From an uncultured Roseicyclus sp. (GTDB lineage Bacteria; Pseudomonadota; Alphaproteobacteria; Rhodobacterales; Rhodobacteraceae), in contig CANLEH010000001.1 of the NCBI GenBank assembly GCA_947489665.1, positions 406,501-470,500 of the forward strand: DNA of 64,000 bases. Reading direction: 5' to 3'. A model generated the notes under the pieces. That model did no database searches. It was not told the DNA's origin and was given only the letters and a program-made list of their open reading frames with translations. The stretch's first letter is position 1; every line of letters starts with the position of its first letter. Shown one piece after another: positions 18,746-27,476 of this stretch. The position numbers and the translations under genes are program-made.

Positions 18746-19555
18746 TTATTCTGCTGCGTCGGGAAAGCGCCAATCCTGCGCCTCCCCGGCTATGGATGAC
18801 ACCGCGGCATGGATCCGCGGCAAATGGGCGTCCAGCCCGGCAAGGCTGGTGCGTTCTGTAGACGATGTGACGGAAACCGCACCCAATACGCGCCCCGCAC
18901 GTGTAACGATCGGCACTGCTACGCAAATGATGCCCGGTTCATGCTCTTCGCGGTCATAGGCATGGCCACGCTCGTGAATCGCGTTCAACTCGCCACGCAG
19001 ATCATCAGGTGTCGAAAGGGTATGCGCAGTGAACGGATGATAGCTTTGCTGAAGCAACAGCTTTTCCTGATCGGCCACGGGCAAGAAGGCCGCCATCGCC
19101 TTGCCAACGCCGGTACAATAAACCGGCCCAACTTTTCCGGCCTGCGAATACATCTGCAAGGGATCGCGCGCGTTGATTTTGTCGACGTACAAAACCTGCC
19201 CGCCGTCCAATTGTGCCAGGTGCACGGTCTCGCCGACTTCAGCGGACAGCGCTTCCAGATAAGGCCGTGCGACCGGGGCAAGCGACGCGCTCTGCCACGC
19301 CGCATGCGCCAAGCGCACAAGGCGCAATCCGGGTGCGTAGGTTTGACGGTCCGGGTCGTAGGTCAACATGCTTTGCTTGGTCAGGACCTGCATCAACCGG
19401 TACAAGGTCGCCTTGGGAAAAGGACTGTCGGCCAGCAGCTCTCCGAATCGCACCGGACGACCGTAAGACGCTACTGCATCAAGCACCGAGAGGGCTTTGC
19501 CTACGGTCCCGTCCGAGATATCGCTGGCCTCACCTGGCACAGGTTTTCCTCCCAT
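18746..19555 (-). CDS. IclR family transcriptional regulator of the galactoside locus
   Basis: An N-terminal winged HTH (GTVGKALSVLDAVASYGRPVRF, then FPKATLYRLMQVL) and a C-terminal IclR effector domain with GKAMAAFLP and YDREEHEPGIICVAVPI blocks. I place the start at ATG 19555 (269 aa). Alternatives are ATG 19579 and TTG 19636; the last overlaps a TTGACA promoter element and is unlikely. It is cotranscribed with the ATPase gene and divergent from the transport-catabolic operon. Two 13-bp palindrome-like sites between them are candidate operators. Ligand unknown; galactose, galactonate or a later intermediate would be logical. Confidence 0.88.
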   Translation of the reverse strand: MGGKPVPGEASDISDGTVGKALSVLDAVASYGRPVRFGELLADSPFPKATLYRLMQVLTKQSMLTYDPDRQTYAPGLRLVRLAHAAWQSASLAPVARPYLEALSAEVGETVHLAQLDGGQVLYVDKINARDPLQMYSQAGKVGPVYCTGVGKAMAAFLPVADQEKLLLQQSYHPFTAHTLSTPDDLRGELNAIHERGHAYDREEHEPGIICVAVPIVTRAGRVLGAVSVTSSTERTSLAGLDAHLPRIHAAVSSIAGEAQDWRFPDAAE

Positions 19556-19629
19556 TTCCGGCCCCGCGACATCCTCCATGACGCGGGGTGGATTTTGCGC
19601 TTTTCCGGGGCGGACCCAGCGCTTTGCTG

Positions 19630-19660
19630 TTGACAACCCTAGGCCGAGTCAGCGTAGGAT
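19630..19660 (+). promoter_or_regulatory. Possible promoter of the galactoside operon
   Basis: A perfect TTGACA lies at 19630-19635 and a TAGGAT at 19655-19660. The 19-bp spacer is longer than ideal. The candidate IclR operators follow immediately downstream, a position that would allow repression. Confidence 0.35.
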
Positions 19661-19670
19661 TTCAATATAA

Positions 19671-19683
19671 GAAACCAGGTTTC
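19671..19683. promoter_or_regulatory. Candidate IclR operator 1
   Basis: GAAACC-A-GGTTTC is a perfect 13-bp palindrome 46 bp upstream of the binding-protein gene. IclR-family regulators typically bind GGAA/TTCC-type palindromes of this size, so autoregulation plus control of the divergent operon is likely. Confidence 0.6.
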
Positions 19684-19690
19684 AAATAAT

Positions 19691-19703
19691 GGAACCAAAT
19701 TTC
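19691..19703. promoter_or_regulatory. Candidate IclR operator 2
   Basis: GGAACCAAATTTC matches operator 1 at 10 of 13 positions and starts exactly 20 bp after it, which puts both sites on the same helix face. Confidence 0.5.
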
Positions 19704-19728
19704 AGACCGGATCACTAGGGAGGACACC

Positions 19729-20991
19729 ATGCGATCCATCTTCAAAACTGGCGCCACGGCGCTGGCAGCTGCCACTATGCTTTCGGGCGTCGCTTATGCC
19801 GACGGCCACGGCGTCTCCGGCCCGCTGCGTATTTTCTCTGACATGTCGAACCCGGCGCCGCGCGCGGTGATGGAAGACATGGTTGCCCGCTTCACCGCGG
19901 AAAACCCCGAGGTCGAGGTCGAACTGGTCATCACTGACCGCGAAGCCTGGAAAACGCAGATCCGCAACGTTCTGCAATCCGGCACCGCCGACATCGTGAA
20001 CTGGTACGCCGGTAACCGCATGGCCCCCTACGTAGACGCGGGCCTGTTCATGGACATCTCTGACCTTTGGGAAGAGGGCGGCCTGACCGAAACGCTCGCC
20101 TCCACCCAGGGCTCTATGACCATGGACGACGGCATCTGGGGCGTTCCGTACACGTACTATCAGTGGGGCGTGTACTACCGCGAGGATATCTTCGCCGAGC
20201 TTGGCCTTGAAGCGCCAACCACTTGGGAAGAAGAGCTTTCGAACTGCCAGGCGATCATCGACTCCGGTCGTGCCTGCTACACCATCGGCACCAAGTTCCT
20301 TTGGACAGCCGGCGGTTGGTTCGATTACCTCAACATGCGCACCAACGGCTACGACTTCCACATGGACCTGACGGCCGGTGAAGTTGAGTGGACCGATGAT
20401 CGCGTTCGCGCGACGTTTGAAAACTGGGCGACCCTGATCGAAATGGGCGCGTTCATTGCCGACCACCAGACCTACTCCTGGCAGGAAGCGCTTCCCTTCA
20501 TGGTCAACGGTGAAGCCGCAGCGTACCTGATGGGTAACTTCGCCGTGGCGCCACTGCGCGAAGCGGGTCTGTCGGACGATCAGCTGGGCTTCTATCAGTT
20601 CCCGCAGATCGACCCGTCGATCGAGCCGGGTGAAGACGCGCCGACCGACACCTTCCACATCGCGGCAAATGCCGAGAACGTGGAAGCGGCGGAAGCGTTC
20701 CTTCTGTTCGTGGCTTCGGCTGAGAACCAGACGCTCATCAACAATGGTGACAACCTGGGTCAGCTGCCTGTCAACGCCAACTCCGGCGTCGATGATGATG
20801 AGTTCCTGAATGCAGGCTTCGAGATGCTCTCGAACAATGCAGGCGGCGGCATCGCGCAGTTCTTCGACCGCGACGCACCGGCAGAAATGGCGCAGGTCGC
20901 CATGCAGGGCTTCCAGCAGTTCATGGTTGATCCGTCGACCCTGGACCAGGTGCTTCAGATCCTCGAGCAGGCGCGCGGCCGGATCTACTGA
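19729..20991 (+). CDS. Sugar ABC transporter substrate-binding protein
   Basis: A 420-aa extracellular solute-binding protein of family 1 (maltose/multiple-sugar type). Residues 1-24 are a signal peptide ending VAYA-DG. The mature protein shows the family pattern of aromatic ligand-binding residues (WGVPYTYYQWGVYYREDIF, FLWTAGGWFDYLNMRTNGYDF). An alpha-galactosidase and a beta-galactosidase in the same operon suggest galactosides as ligand. A strong hairpin after the stop probably boosts this gene's expression relative to the permeases. Confidence 0.93.
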   Translation: MRSIFKTGATALAAATMLSGVAYADGHGVSGPLRIFSDMSNPAPRAVMEDMVARFTAENPEVEVELVITDREAWKTQIRNVLQSGTADIVNWYAGNRMAPYVDAGLFMDISDLWEEGGLTETLASTQGSMTMDDGIWGVPYTYYQWGVYYREDIFAELGLEAPTTWEEELSNCQAIIDSGRACYTIGTKFLWTAGGWFDYLNMRTNGYDFHMDLTAGEVEWTDDRVRATFENWATLIEMGAFIADHQTYSWQEALPFMVNGEAAAYLMGNFAVAPLREAGLSDDQLGFYQFPQIDPSIEPGEDAPTDTFHIAANAENVEAAEAFLLFVASAENQTLINNGDNLGQLPVNANSGVDDDEFLNAGFEMLSNNAGGGIAQFFDRDAPAEMAQVAMQGFQQFMVDPSTLDQVLQILEQARGRIY

Positions 20992-21016
20992 TCCCTGTCG
21001 TCTGATCTGAGATCGG

Positions 21017-21044
21017 TTCGGCCCGCACTTCGCTGCGGGCCGAA
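21017..21044 (+). terminator. Stem-loop between binding-protein and permease genes
   Basis: TTCGGCCCGCA-CTTCGC-TGCGGGCCGAA is a perfect 11-bp stem with a 6-nt loop, 26 bp after the binding-protein stop. No T-tract follows. Such elements usually stabilise the upstream mRNA or act as partial attenuators, so that more binding protein than permease is made. Confidence 0.65.
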
Positions 21045-21106
21045 CATCCCCCTCCCGCCCGGGTCAAGGCGGCCCAACTTCCGATAGATCCGAGAGGACC
21101 GGACGC

Positions 21107-22150
21107 ATGGCATCTGTCACGACCGACACCCCGATCCACAGCAATGATCCAGCGCCAAGGGCCAAGATCAGCCAACAGGCGATCGCACCTTGGTTGTTCT
21201 TGCTGCCCGCGTTCATCTTCTTCGCGGTCTACGTGATCATCCCGATTTTTCAGAGCTTCTACATCTCCGCCTACGAGTGGAACGGCCTCTATTCACCTGA
21301 ATACCGCGCCGTCGCTGGCAGCGAGATGACCGACCTTGAATGTACCGAGCTTGGCAACCGCGCCGCCCGCACCGAAGGGTGCGAGCCAACCGGCGAAAAT
21401 GTCTGGACTGGCGAATATGTTGGGTTCGAGAACTATCGCAATCTCTGGTCCGACCCGTTCTTCTGGACCTCGCTCAAGAACAACGTCATCTGGCTGCTGC
21501 TCTACTTCCTGGCGATCCCGGGCGGCCTTTTCATCTCGCTCTTCCTGAACCAGAAGGTGTTCGGGATGCGGCTCTACAAGTCGCTGTTCTTCTTTCCATT
21601 CGTTCTCTCGCAAGTCGTCGTGGGCCTCGTGTTCAGCTGGTTCTACTTGCCGAATGAAGGCCTCCTGAACGAAGTGCTGAGTTGGTTCGGCGGCCCGCGC
21701 ACGAACATCCTCGGTTCCAACGACTACGCCACCTACGGCATCATCGCCGCCGGTCTTTGGCCGCAGACGGCCTATTGCATGATCCTGTATCTGACGGGCC
21801 TCAACGCCGTGGACCCAGAACAGATCGAGGCCGCGCGCCTTGATGGCGCGAAGGGCCCGAAAATGCTCTGGTACGTCGTGCTGCCGCAACTCTGGCCTGC
21901 GACCTTCATCGCAATTGTCGTGACGGTTATTGGCGCCCTGCGGTCCTTCGACCTGATCACGATCATGACCAATGGCGGCCCGGGCTTCTACAACACCTCA
22001 GTGCTTGCGTTCTACATGTACGATGTGGCGCTGTCCGAGTTTGGGTTCCGCATGGGCTATGGCTCTGCCATCGCCGTGATCCTGTTCCTCATCATGATGG
22101 TCTATATCGCCGGCTTCCTTTGGAAGATGTGGCGTGACGAGAAAGGATGA
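21107..22150 (+). CDS. Sugar ABC transporter permease (MalF/UgpA type)
   Basis: A 347-aa inner-membrane protein with about six hydrophobic helices. The cytoplasmic EAA loop, which docks the ATPase, reads EAARLDGAKGPKMLWYVVLPQLWP near residues 240-265. A roughly 50-residue periplasmic segment after the first helix contains two Cys residues, a common feature in this permease group. It pairs with the permease at 22157, 6 bp downstream. Confidence 0.93.
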   Translation: MASVTTDTPIHSNDPAPRAKISQQAIAPWLFLLPAFIFFAVYVIIPIFQSFYISAYEWNGLYSPEYRAVAGSEMTDLECTELGNRAARTEGCEPTGENVWTGEYVGFENYRNLWSDPFFWTSLKNNVIWLLLYFLAIPGGLFISLFLNQKVFGMRLYKSLFFFPFVLSQVVVGLVFSWFYLPNEGLLNEVLSWFGGPRTNILGSNDYATYGIIAAGLWPQTAYCMILYLTGLNAVDPEQIEAARLDGAKGPKMLWYVVLPQLWPATFIAIVVTVIGALRSFDLITIMTNGGPGFYNTSVLAFYMYDVALSEFGFRMGYGSAIAVILFLIMMVYIAGFLWKMWRDEKG

Positions 22151-22156
22151 TCTGAC

Positions 22157-23008
22157 ATGTTTCCTCGTCCGATTGAACAATACGGCCAAGGCACCCGCGT
22201 CGCCTACAACGCGGTTCTGCCCCTCGCACTTCTGGTTTGGCTGATCCCGCTATTGGCTGTGATCTGGTTCTCCATCAAGCCCGGTGAGGATTTCACCACC
22301 GGCAATTACTGGGGCTGGCCCGAGAACGGCTTCCAGGGGATCACCAACTACATGACGGTGTTCACCCAATCTGCCATGCCGCAATACCTGTGGAACTCGG
22401 TCATCATCACCGTTCCCACGATGTTCGGCGCGGTTGCGCTCAGCTGTATGACCGGCTTTGCGCTTGGTGTTTACCGCTTCAAAGGCAACCTCCTGATCTT
22501 CTTCATGTTCGTGGCAGGCAACTTCGTGCCGTTCCAGATCCTCATGGTGCCGGTACGCGACCTGACGGACCAGATGGGTCTGTACGATACACGCTTAGGC
22601 CTGATCCTGTTCCACGTCGCGTTCCAGACCGGGTTCTGCACGCTCTTCATGCGCAACTTCATCCGCGCCCTCCCGCGCGCGCTCATCGAAGCAGCCCGCG
22701 TTGAGGGCATCAGTGAATGGCGCATCTTCTGGTTTGTCGTCCTGCCTCTCATGAAGCCCGCAATCGCCGCGCTCTGCGTGCTGATCTTCACCTTCATCTG
22801 GAATGACTTCTTCTGGGCCGTCGTCTTGACGCAAAGTCCGGAAAGTCAGCCCGTGACAGCCGGCATCACGGCCTTTAATGGCCAATACCGCGCGATGTAT
22901 CACCTGATGTCTGCAGGCTCGATTGTCGCGGCTATTCCGCCGGTCGCCATGTTCTTCCTGATGCAGAAGCACTTCATCGCAGGCCTGACGCTCGGCGCCG
23001 TGAAATAA
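22157..23008 (+). CDS. Sugar ABC transporter permease (MalG/UgpE type)
   Basis: A 283-aa partner permease with six predicted helices and the EAA motif EAARVEGISEWRIFWFVVLP near residues 177-196. It lies 6 bp after the first permease and 12 bp before the alpha-galactosidase gene, so it is part of one transcript. With the divergent MalK-type ATPase it completes the importer. Confidence 0.93.
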   Translation: MFPRPIEQYGQGTRVAYNAVLPLALLVWLIPLLAVIWFSIKPGEDFTTGNYWGWPENGFQGITNYMTVFTQSAMPQYLWNSVIITVPTMFGAVALSCMTGFALGVYRFKGNLLIFFMFVAGNFVPFQILMVPVRDLTDQMGLYDTRLGLILFHVAFQTGFCTLFMRNFIRALPRALIEAARVEGISEWRIFWFVVLPLMKPAIAALCVLIFTFIWNDFFWAVVLTQSPESQPVTAGITAFNGQYRAMYHLMSAGSIVAAIPPVAMFFLMQKHFIAGLTLGAVK

Positions 23009-23020
23009 GGGAAACCGGCC

Positions 23021-25180
23021 ATGGATGTGGTCCTGGACAGCGACATCGCTGAAGGCTTGCCCGTGGGGGCGAAAGCGTCGCAACTTGCCCGCCCAGTGCG
23101 CACATGGCGGCTGGATGATGACGGGCGGCAAACGATGGTTCTTGCCGCGACTGGCGACCGCCTTCCTCAGGTGGTTTACTGGGGTGCGCCATTGCCTGCC
23201 GACGAAGACCTCGAGACGCTTCATCGCGGACATGAGCTCGACGTTACCGGCGGCATGCTGGATGAAAACCCAGACCTCTCACTTTGCCCCGAGGCCGTAC
23301 GCACCTTTCCCGGTCAGCCCGGCCTTATCCTGCGTGACGGCGACGGCACGCCGCTGCTTCCGAAGTTCTGTTACGCTTCGGAGCAGCAAAGCGAGGAAGG
23401 GCTTAATCTCACATATGCCGACGAGGCCAACGGCCTCATTCTGATCTTCGAATTCGCGACCGACCCCTCGACTCGGATCATCACTGCCAAGACCCGGCTG
23501 GAAGCGAACCGCGCCGTTCACCTGCACTGGCTCGCGGCTCCAGTCTTGCCAGCCCCTCAGCAAAGCGACGAGATGATCGATTTCGCCGGTCGCTGGACGG
23601 GGGAGTTTCAGACAAACCGCACCGCCTGGTCCCCGGGCATGCGCTACCGCGAAAACCGAACGGGCCGCACTGGGCATGAGCATTTTCCGGGCCTGTTGAT
23701 CCCGCTTTCAGGCTGCACCAACACACGCGGAGAGGCGTACGGTTTCCACTACGGCTGGTCCGGTGGCCACAAGATGATTGCCGAAGAACTTCCCGACGGT
23801 CGCCGCCAGATCCAGTTCGGGCATGCCGCCCGGATGGAGACACAGGCCGCCAAATCGTTCGAGTCTGCGACACTGTACGTCACCTACTCGCACAAGGGCC
23901 TCAACGGCTGTGCGGTCAGCTTCCAGCGCCATCTGCGCGATCGGATCGTGACGTGGCCCGATGCGAACCGTCTGCGCCCCGTCCACTACAATTGCTGGGA
24001 GGCGGTGTATTTCGACCACAAGCTCGACGTATTGAAAGACATCGCAACCCGCGCCGCCGCCCTTGGCGCGGAACGGTTTGTCCTTGATGACGGCTGGTTC
24101 GGCCAACGCGACGACGACACGCGCAGCCTCTCCGATTGGGAGGTTGACCCCCGCAAATACCCTGATGGCCTCGGCCCGCTGATCGATCATGTCCATTCCC
24201 TCGACATGACCTTCGGCATCTGGTTCGAGCCCGAGATGATCAACCCCGACAGCGACATCCACCGCGCCCATCCCGATTGGGCGCTGGGGGGGGAGGACCA
24301 GACGCTCGGACGCCAGCAAAAGGCCCTCAACATGGGTCTGCCCGAAGTCCGCGATTTCATCTATGGTCGCATGGCCGCGATCCTCGCTGCACACCCCATC
24401 GACTACATCAAATGGGACCACAACCGCGTGTTGCCCATGCCGGATGCAGACCAAACGCGCGGCTCCTATACGCTGATCGACCGCCTCCGCGCGGACTTCC
24501 CGCACGTGGAGATCGAGTCCTGCGCCAGCGGTGGCGGTCGGATCGACTTCGGCATCATGAAGCGGACGCAACGCATTTGGCTTAGCGACAGCAATGACGC
24601 CCTCGAACGCCTCCGCATCCAGCACGATGCGGCCCTGTTCCTACCTATCGCAGTCACCGGCTCCCACGTGGGGCCGCGCCGGTGCCATACCTCGGGCCGT
24701 ATCTTTGATATCTCCTTCCGCGCATGGGTCGCCGCCCAACGCCATATGGGGTTCGAGATGGACCCAAGGGAGCTGGACGAACGCGAGGCCGCCGTCCTGC
24801 GCGAAGTCACAAGCTGGTGGAAACACAACCGCACCTGGATGCTCGGCGCGGACATTCTGCGTCTCGACAGTGCCGATCCCGCCGTCATGGCCGAACAGCA
24901 GATGACGCGCGAAGGCGACAAGTTCGTGGTGTTCGCGGGTAAAGCCGCCACCTCTGACCAGATCGCCCCACGCCCCCTACGCCTCACCGCCTTGCAGCCA
25001 GATGCCCGCTACCGCATCACCTTGATGAATCGCGGCACCGCCCCGGCACTTTCCCGCGGAATGCCCGCGCTCAAGGATGGCCCAGTTGAGGTCTCCGGTG
25101 CATGGCTTATGCATCACGGCCTGACCTTGCCGTGGAATTACCCCGACACCATGTGGGTTGTCGAAGGACAGCGACTATGA
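23021..25180 (+). CDS. Alpha-galactosidase (GH36)
   Basis: A 719-aa glycoside hydrolase releasing terminal alpha-galactose from melibiose- or raffinose-type sugars, or from galactosylglycerol. The GH36 catalytic signature is intact: the nucleophile Asp in YIKWDHNR (about residue 467) and the acid/base Asp in SCASGGGRIDFG (about 509). The segment FVLDDGWFGQRDDD and FGIWFEPEMINPDSD are also typical. There is no signal peptide, so hydrolysis is cytoplasmic, after import. ATGA overlap with the next gene. Confidence 0.94.
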   Translation: MDVVLDSDIAEGLPVGAKASQLARPVRTWRLDDDGRQTMVLAATGDRLPQVVYWGAPLPADEDLETLHRGHELDVTGGMLDENPDLSLCPEAVRTFPGQPGLILRDGDGTPLLPKFCYASEQQSEEGLNLTYADEANGLILIFEFATDPSTRIITAKTRLEANRAVHLHWLAAPVLPAPQQSDEMIDFAGRWTGEFQTNRTAWSPGMRYRENRTGRTGHEHFPGLLIPLSGCTNTRGEAYGFHYGWSGGHKMIAEELPDGRRQIQFGHAARMETQAAKSFESATLYVTYSHKGLNGCAVSFQRHLRDRIVTWPDANRLRPVHYNCWEAVYFDHKLDVLKDIATRAAALGAERFVLDDGWFGQRDDDTRSLSDWEVDPRKYPDGLGPLIDHVHSLDMTFGIWFEPEMINPDSDIHRAHPDWALGGEDQTLGRQQKALNMGLPEVRDFIYGRMAAILAAHPIDYIKWDHNRVLPMPDADQTRGSYTLIDRLRADFPHVEIESCASGGGRIDFGIMKRTQRIWLSDSNDALERLRIQHDAALFLPIAVTGSHVGPRRCHTSGRIFDISFRAWVAAQRHMGFEMDPRELDEREAAVLREVTSWWKHNRTWMLGADILRLDSADPAVMAEQQMTREGDKFVVFAGKAATSDQIAPRPLRLTALQPDARYRITLMNRGTAPALSRGMPALKDGPVEVSGAWLMHHGLTLPWNYPDTMWVVEGQRL

Positions 25181-25947
25181 CCGATACCGCCATTTACCCC
25201 GACCTGAACGGCGCTTCCGTGTATATCACTGGCGGCGGTTCGGGCATTGGTGCTTCGCTGACTGAAGGCTTTCTGCGCCAGGGCGCCAAGGTCGCCTATG
25301 TGCAACGCTCCCCCAGCGATGATTTTGTCGCGGAGATGGAGCAAAAGACTGGCAATCGCCCATTGGGCCTCGTCTGCGACATCACGGACACGGAACGTCT
25401 GCGCGCCACCATTGCCGAGGCGTCCGAGGCCCACGGCCCCGTCACCGTGCTGGTCAACAACGCCGCCAACGACAAGCGTCACAAGACGGAAGAAGTGGAT
25501 GAGGCGTTCTGGGATTGGTCCCAGTCGATCAACCTCAAAGCCTATTTCTTCGGGTGTCAGGCGGTGATTGCGGGTATGCGCGTCGCCGGAGGTGGCTCCA
25601 TCATCAACATGTCGTCCATCAGCTACATGATGGGCAACGCGGGCTACCCTGCCTATACCTCTGCCAATGGCGGCATCACCGCAATGACCCGCTCGCTCGC
25701 CCGCGAATTCGGCCCCGACCGTATCCGCGTGAATGCGCTCGCCCCCGGCTGGGTGCTCACTGAAAAACAGCTAGAAATGTGGGCCTCGCCAGAAGATCTC
25801 GATGCGCATATGGAACGCATGTGTCTCAAGGAACATCTGGCGCCCGAGGATATCGTTGGCGGAACACTGTTCCTCGCGTCAAAGGCGTCCAAAGCAATGA
25901 CCGGGCAATGCATGGTCATCGACGGTGGCGTGGTGACAACCGGATGA
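25177..25947 (+). CDS. SDR family sugar (probably galactose) dehydrogenase with Asn in place of the catalytic Lys
   Basis: A 256-aa short-chain dehydrogenase with cofactor loop TGGGSGIG at residues 18-25, VNNAAND and a complete C-terminus (GQCMVIDGG). It resembles the Caulobacter xylose dehydrogenase type. Context (galactosidases, DgoK, DgoA, lactonase) suggests oxidation of D-galactose to the galactonolactone. Unusually, the Ser-Tyr-Lys triad reads Ser147-Tyr160-Asn164: the active-site segment is YTSANGG, so the Lys four residues after Tyr is Asn (codon AAT at 25666). Overlaps both neighbours by ATGA. Confidence 0.85.
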   Translation: MTDTAIYPDLNGASVYITGGGSGIGASLTEGFLRQGAKVAYVQRSPSDDFVAEMEQKTGNRPLGLVCDITDTERLRATIAEASEAHGPVTVLVNNAANDKRHKTEEVDEAFWDWSQSINLKAYFFGCQAVIAGMRVAGGGSIINMSSISYMMGNAGYPAYTSANGGITAMTRSLAREFGPDRIRVNALAPGWVLTEKQLEMWASPEDLDAHMERMCLKEHLAPEDIVGGTLFLASKASKAMTGQCMVIDGGVVTTG

Positions 25948-26855
25948 GTGGACAGTCCACATATGCCGACTGGATCGCCGTCGATTGGGGCACCACCCAT
26001 CTGCGCGCATGGGCCATGGTTGGTGACAGCGCCAAGGCTGAGGCAACAAGCGCGGATGGCATGGGTACGCTGGATCGCGATGGGTTTGAACCCGCACTCC
26101 TTCGCCTCATCGAGCCTTGGTTGGGCCAGGGCTCGATGCCCGTTATGGCCTGCGGCATGGTTGGTGCGCGCCAGGGCTGGTTCGAGGCACCCTATGTTGC
26201 AGTCCCCACCAAGCCCGGCTGTCTTGCCCCCGTCCATGCCCCGACCAAAGACGCACGCCTCAAGGTCATGATCGTGCCCGGTCTCAGCCAGGCCGAGCAT
26301 CCGGATGTCATGCGTGGTGAAGAAACCCAGATCGCGGGCTTCCTTGCGTCCTTCCCCAAATTCGATGGCGTCCTCTGCCTACCGGGAACCCATGCCAAAT
26401 GGGCGCGGATCAGCGCTGAAGAAGTCGTCAGCTTCCAGACCTGCATGACCGGCGAGTTGTTCCAACTGCTGGCCGAAAAGTCCGTCCTCCGCCACTCCAT
26501 TGGCGCAGCAGGTGAAGACCCAGATGCGTTTTCCGAGGCAGTCTCCGACACCATCTCGCGCCCTGAAAAGCTCGCCCAACGGCTGTTCGGCTTGCGCGCT
26601 GAAAATGTGCTGAACGGCCTTTGTACCGCGACCGCTCGCGCGCGCCTGTCCGGCTACCTGATCGGCGCAGAGCTTGCCGCCACAAAACCCTATTGGCTGG
26701 GGCAGGAGGTCGCCATTGCAGGCAACCCCGCGCTAGCCGCCGCCTATGCCGCCGCCCTCAAGACCCAGGGCGTGCAGGCCCAAACCCATGATGCAGGCCC
26801 CCTGACACGGGCTGGCCTGGCGCGCGTACACGCTTCGCTGACGGAGACTGCATAA
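25944..26855 (+). CDS. dgoK: 2-dehydro-3-deoxygalactonokinase
   Basis: A 303-aa kinase phosphorylating 2-keto-3-deoxygalactonate (KDGal) with ATP. The N-terminal phosphate-binding motif WIAVDWGTTHLRAW is diagnostic, as are VMACGMVGARQGW, MRGEETQIAGFL and LPGTHAKW, where the last contains the catalytic-site region. The start overlaps the SDR stop by ATGA, and the dgoA gene begins 3 bp after its stop. Fourth step of the De Ley-Doudoroff galactose pathway. Confidence 0.94.
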   Translation: MSGQSTYADWIAVDWGTTHLRAWAMVGDSAKAEATSADGMGTLDRDGFEPALLRLIEPWLGQGSMPVMACGMVGARQGWFEAPYVAVPTKPGCLAPVHAPTKDARLKVMIVPGLSQAEHPDVMRGEETQIAGFLASFPKFDGVLCLPGTHAKWARISAEEVVSFQTCMTGELFQLLAEKSVLRHSIGAAGEDPDAFSEAVSDTISRPEKLAQRLFGLRAENVLNGLCTATARARLSGYLIGAELAATKPYWLGQEVAIAGNPALAAAYAAALKTQGVQAQTHDAGPLTRAGLARVHASLTETA

Positions 26856-26858
26856 GCC

Positions 26859-27476
26859 ATGACACGCAACCTGATTGCCATCCTCCGCGGGATTACCCCT
26901 TCGGAGGCCGTTCCCGTGACCGAGGCGCTCATTGCCGCCGGGATCACCACCATCGAGGTGCCCCTGAATTCACCAGATCCTCTCGCCAGCATCGCCTCCA
27001 TGGCCGAAGTCTGCGGTGACCGCGCCGTGATCGGTGCAGGCACCGTGCTGACCGTCGCACAGGTGAGTGACGTGAAGGCGGCAGGCGGCACGCTTGTCGT
27101 TTCCCCGAACGTCGATACCGACGTGATCGAGGCAAGCGTTGAACATGGCATGGCCTCTTGGCCCGGCATCTTCACCCCGTCTGAAGCTTTCGCCGCGCTG
27201 AAGGCCGGTGCGACAGGCCTCAAGCTCTTTCCAGGCAACATGGCTGGCCCCGGCGGTCTCAAAGCCATCCGTGCCATCCTTCCTGTCGGAACTCAGGTCT
27301 ATGCTGTCGGCGGTGCAGGCCCGGAGAACTTTGGGGAATGGATCGCGGCAAGCGCCGATGGCTTCGGCATCGGTTCAGCCCTCTACAAACCCGGCATGTC
27401 GCCGGACGATATCGCCAAACGCGCGGCCCATATTGTCGAAGCTTACGACACCGCCACCAAAGGCCCCCTCGTATGA
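26859..27476 (+). CDS. dgoA: 2-dehydro-3-deoxy-6-phosphogalactonate aldolase
   Basis: A 205-aa class I aldolase splitting KDPGal into pyruvate and D-glyceraldehyde 3-phosphate. It has the KDPG/KDPGal family layout: [14 protein letters not shown], the catalytic Glu in [20 protein letters not shown], and the Schiff-base Lys in [10 protein letters not shown]. The DgoK and lactonase neighbours point to KDPGal rather than KDPG. The stop overlaps the lactonase ATG by 4 bp. Confidence 0.93.
   Translation: MTRNLIAILRGITPSEAVPVTEALIAAGITTIEVPLNSPDPLASIASMAEVCGDRAVIGAGTVLTVAQVSDVKAAGGTLVVSPNVDTDVIEASVEHGMASWPGIFTPSEAFAALKAGATGLKLFPGNMAGPGGLKAIRAILPVGTQVYAVGGAGPENFGEWIAASADGFGIGSALYKPGMSPDDIAKRAAHIVEAYDTATKGPLV

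Noticed and set aside
19702-20658. A 318-codon open frame on the minus strand
   Set aside because: Antisense to the sugar-binding protein. The real gene has a signal peptide and family motifs; this frame has none.
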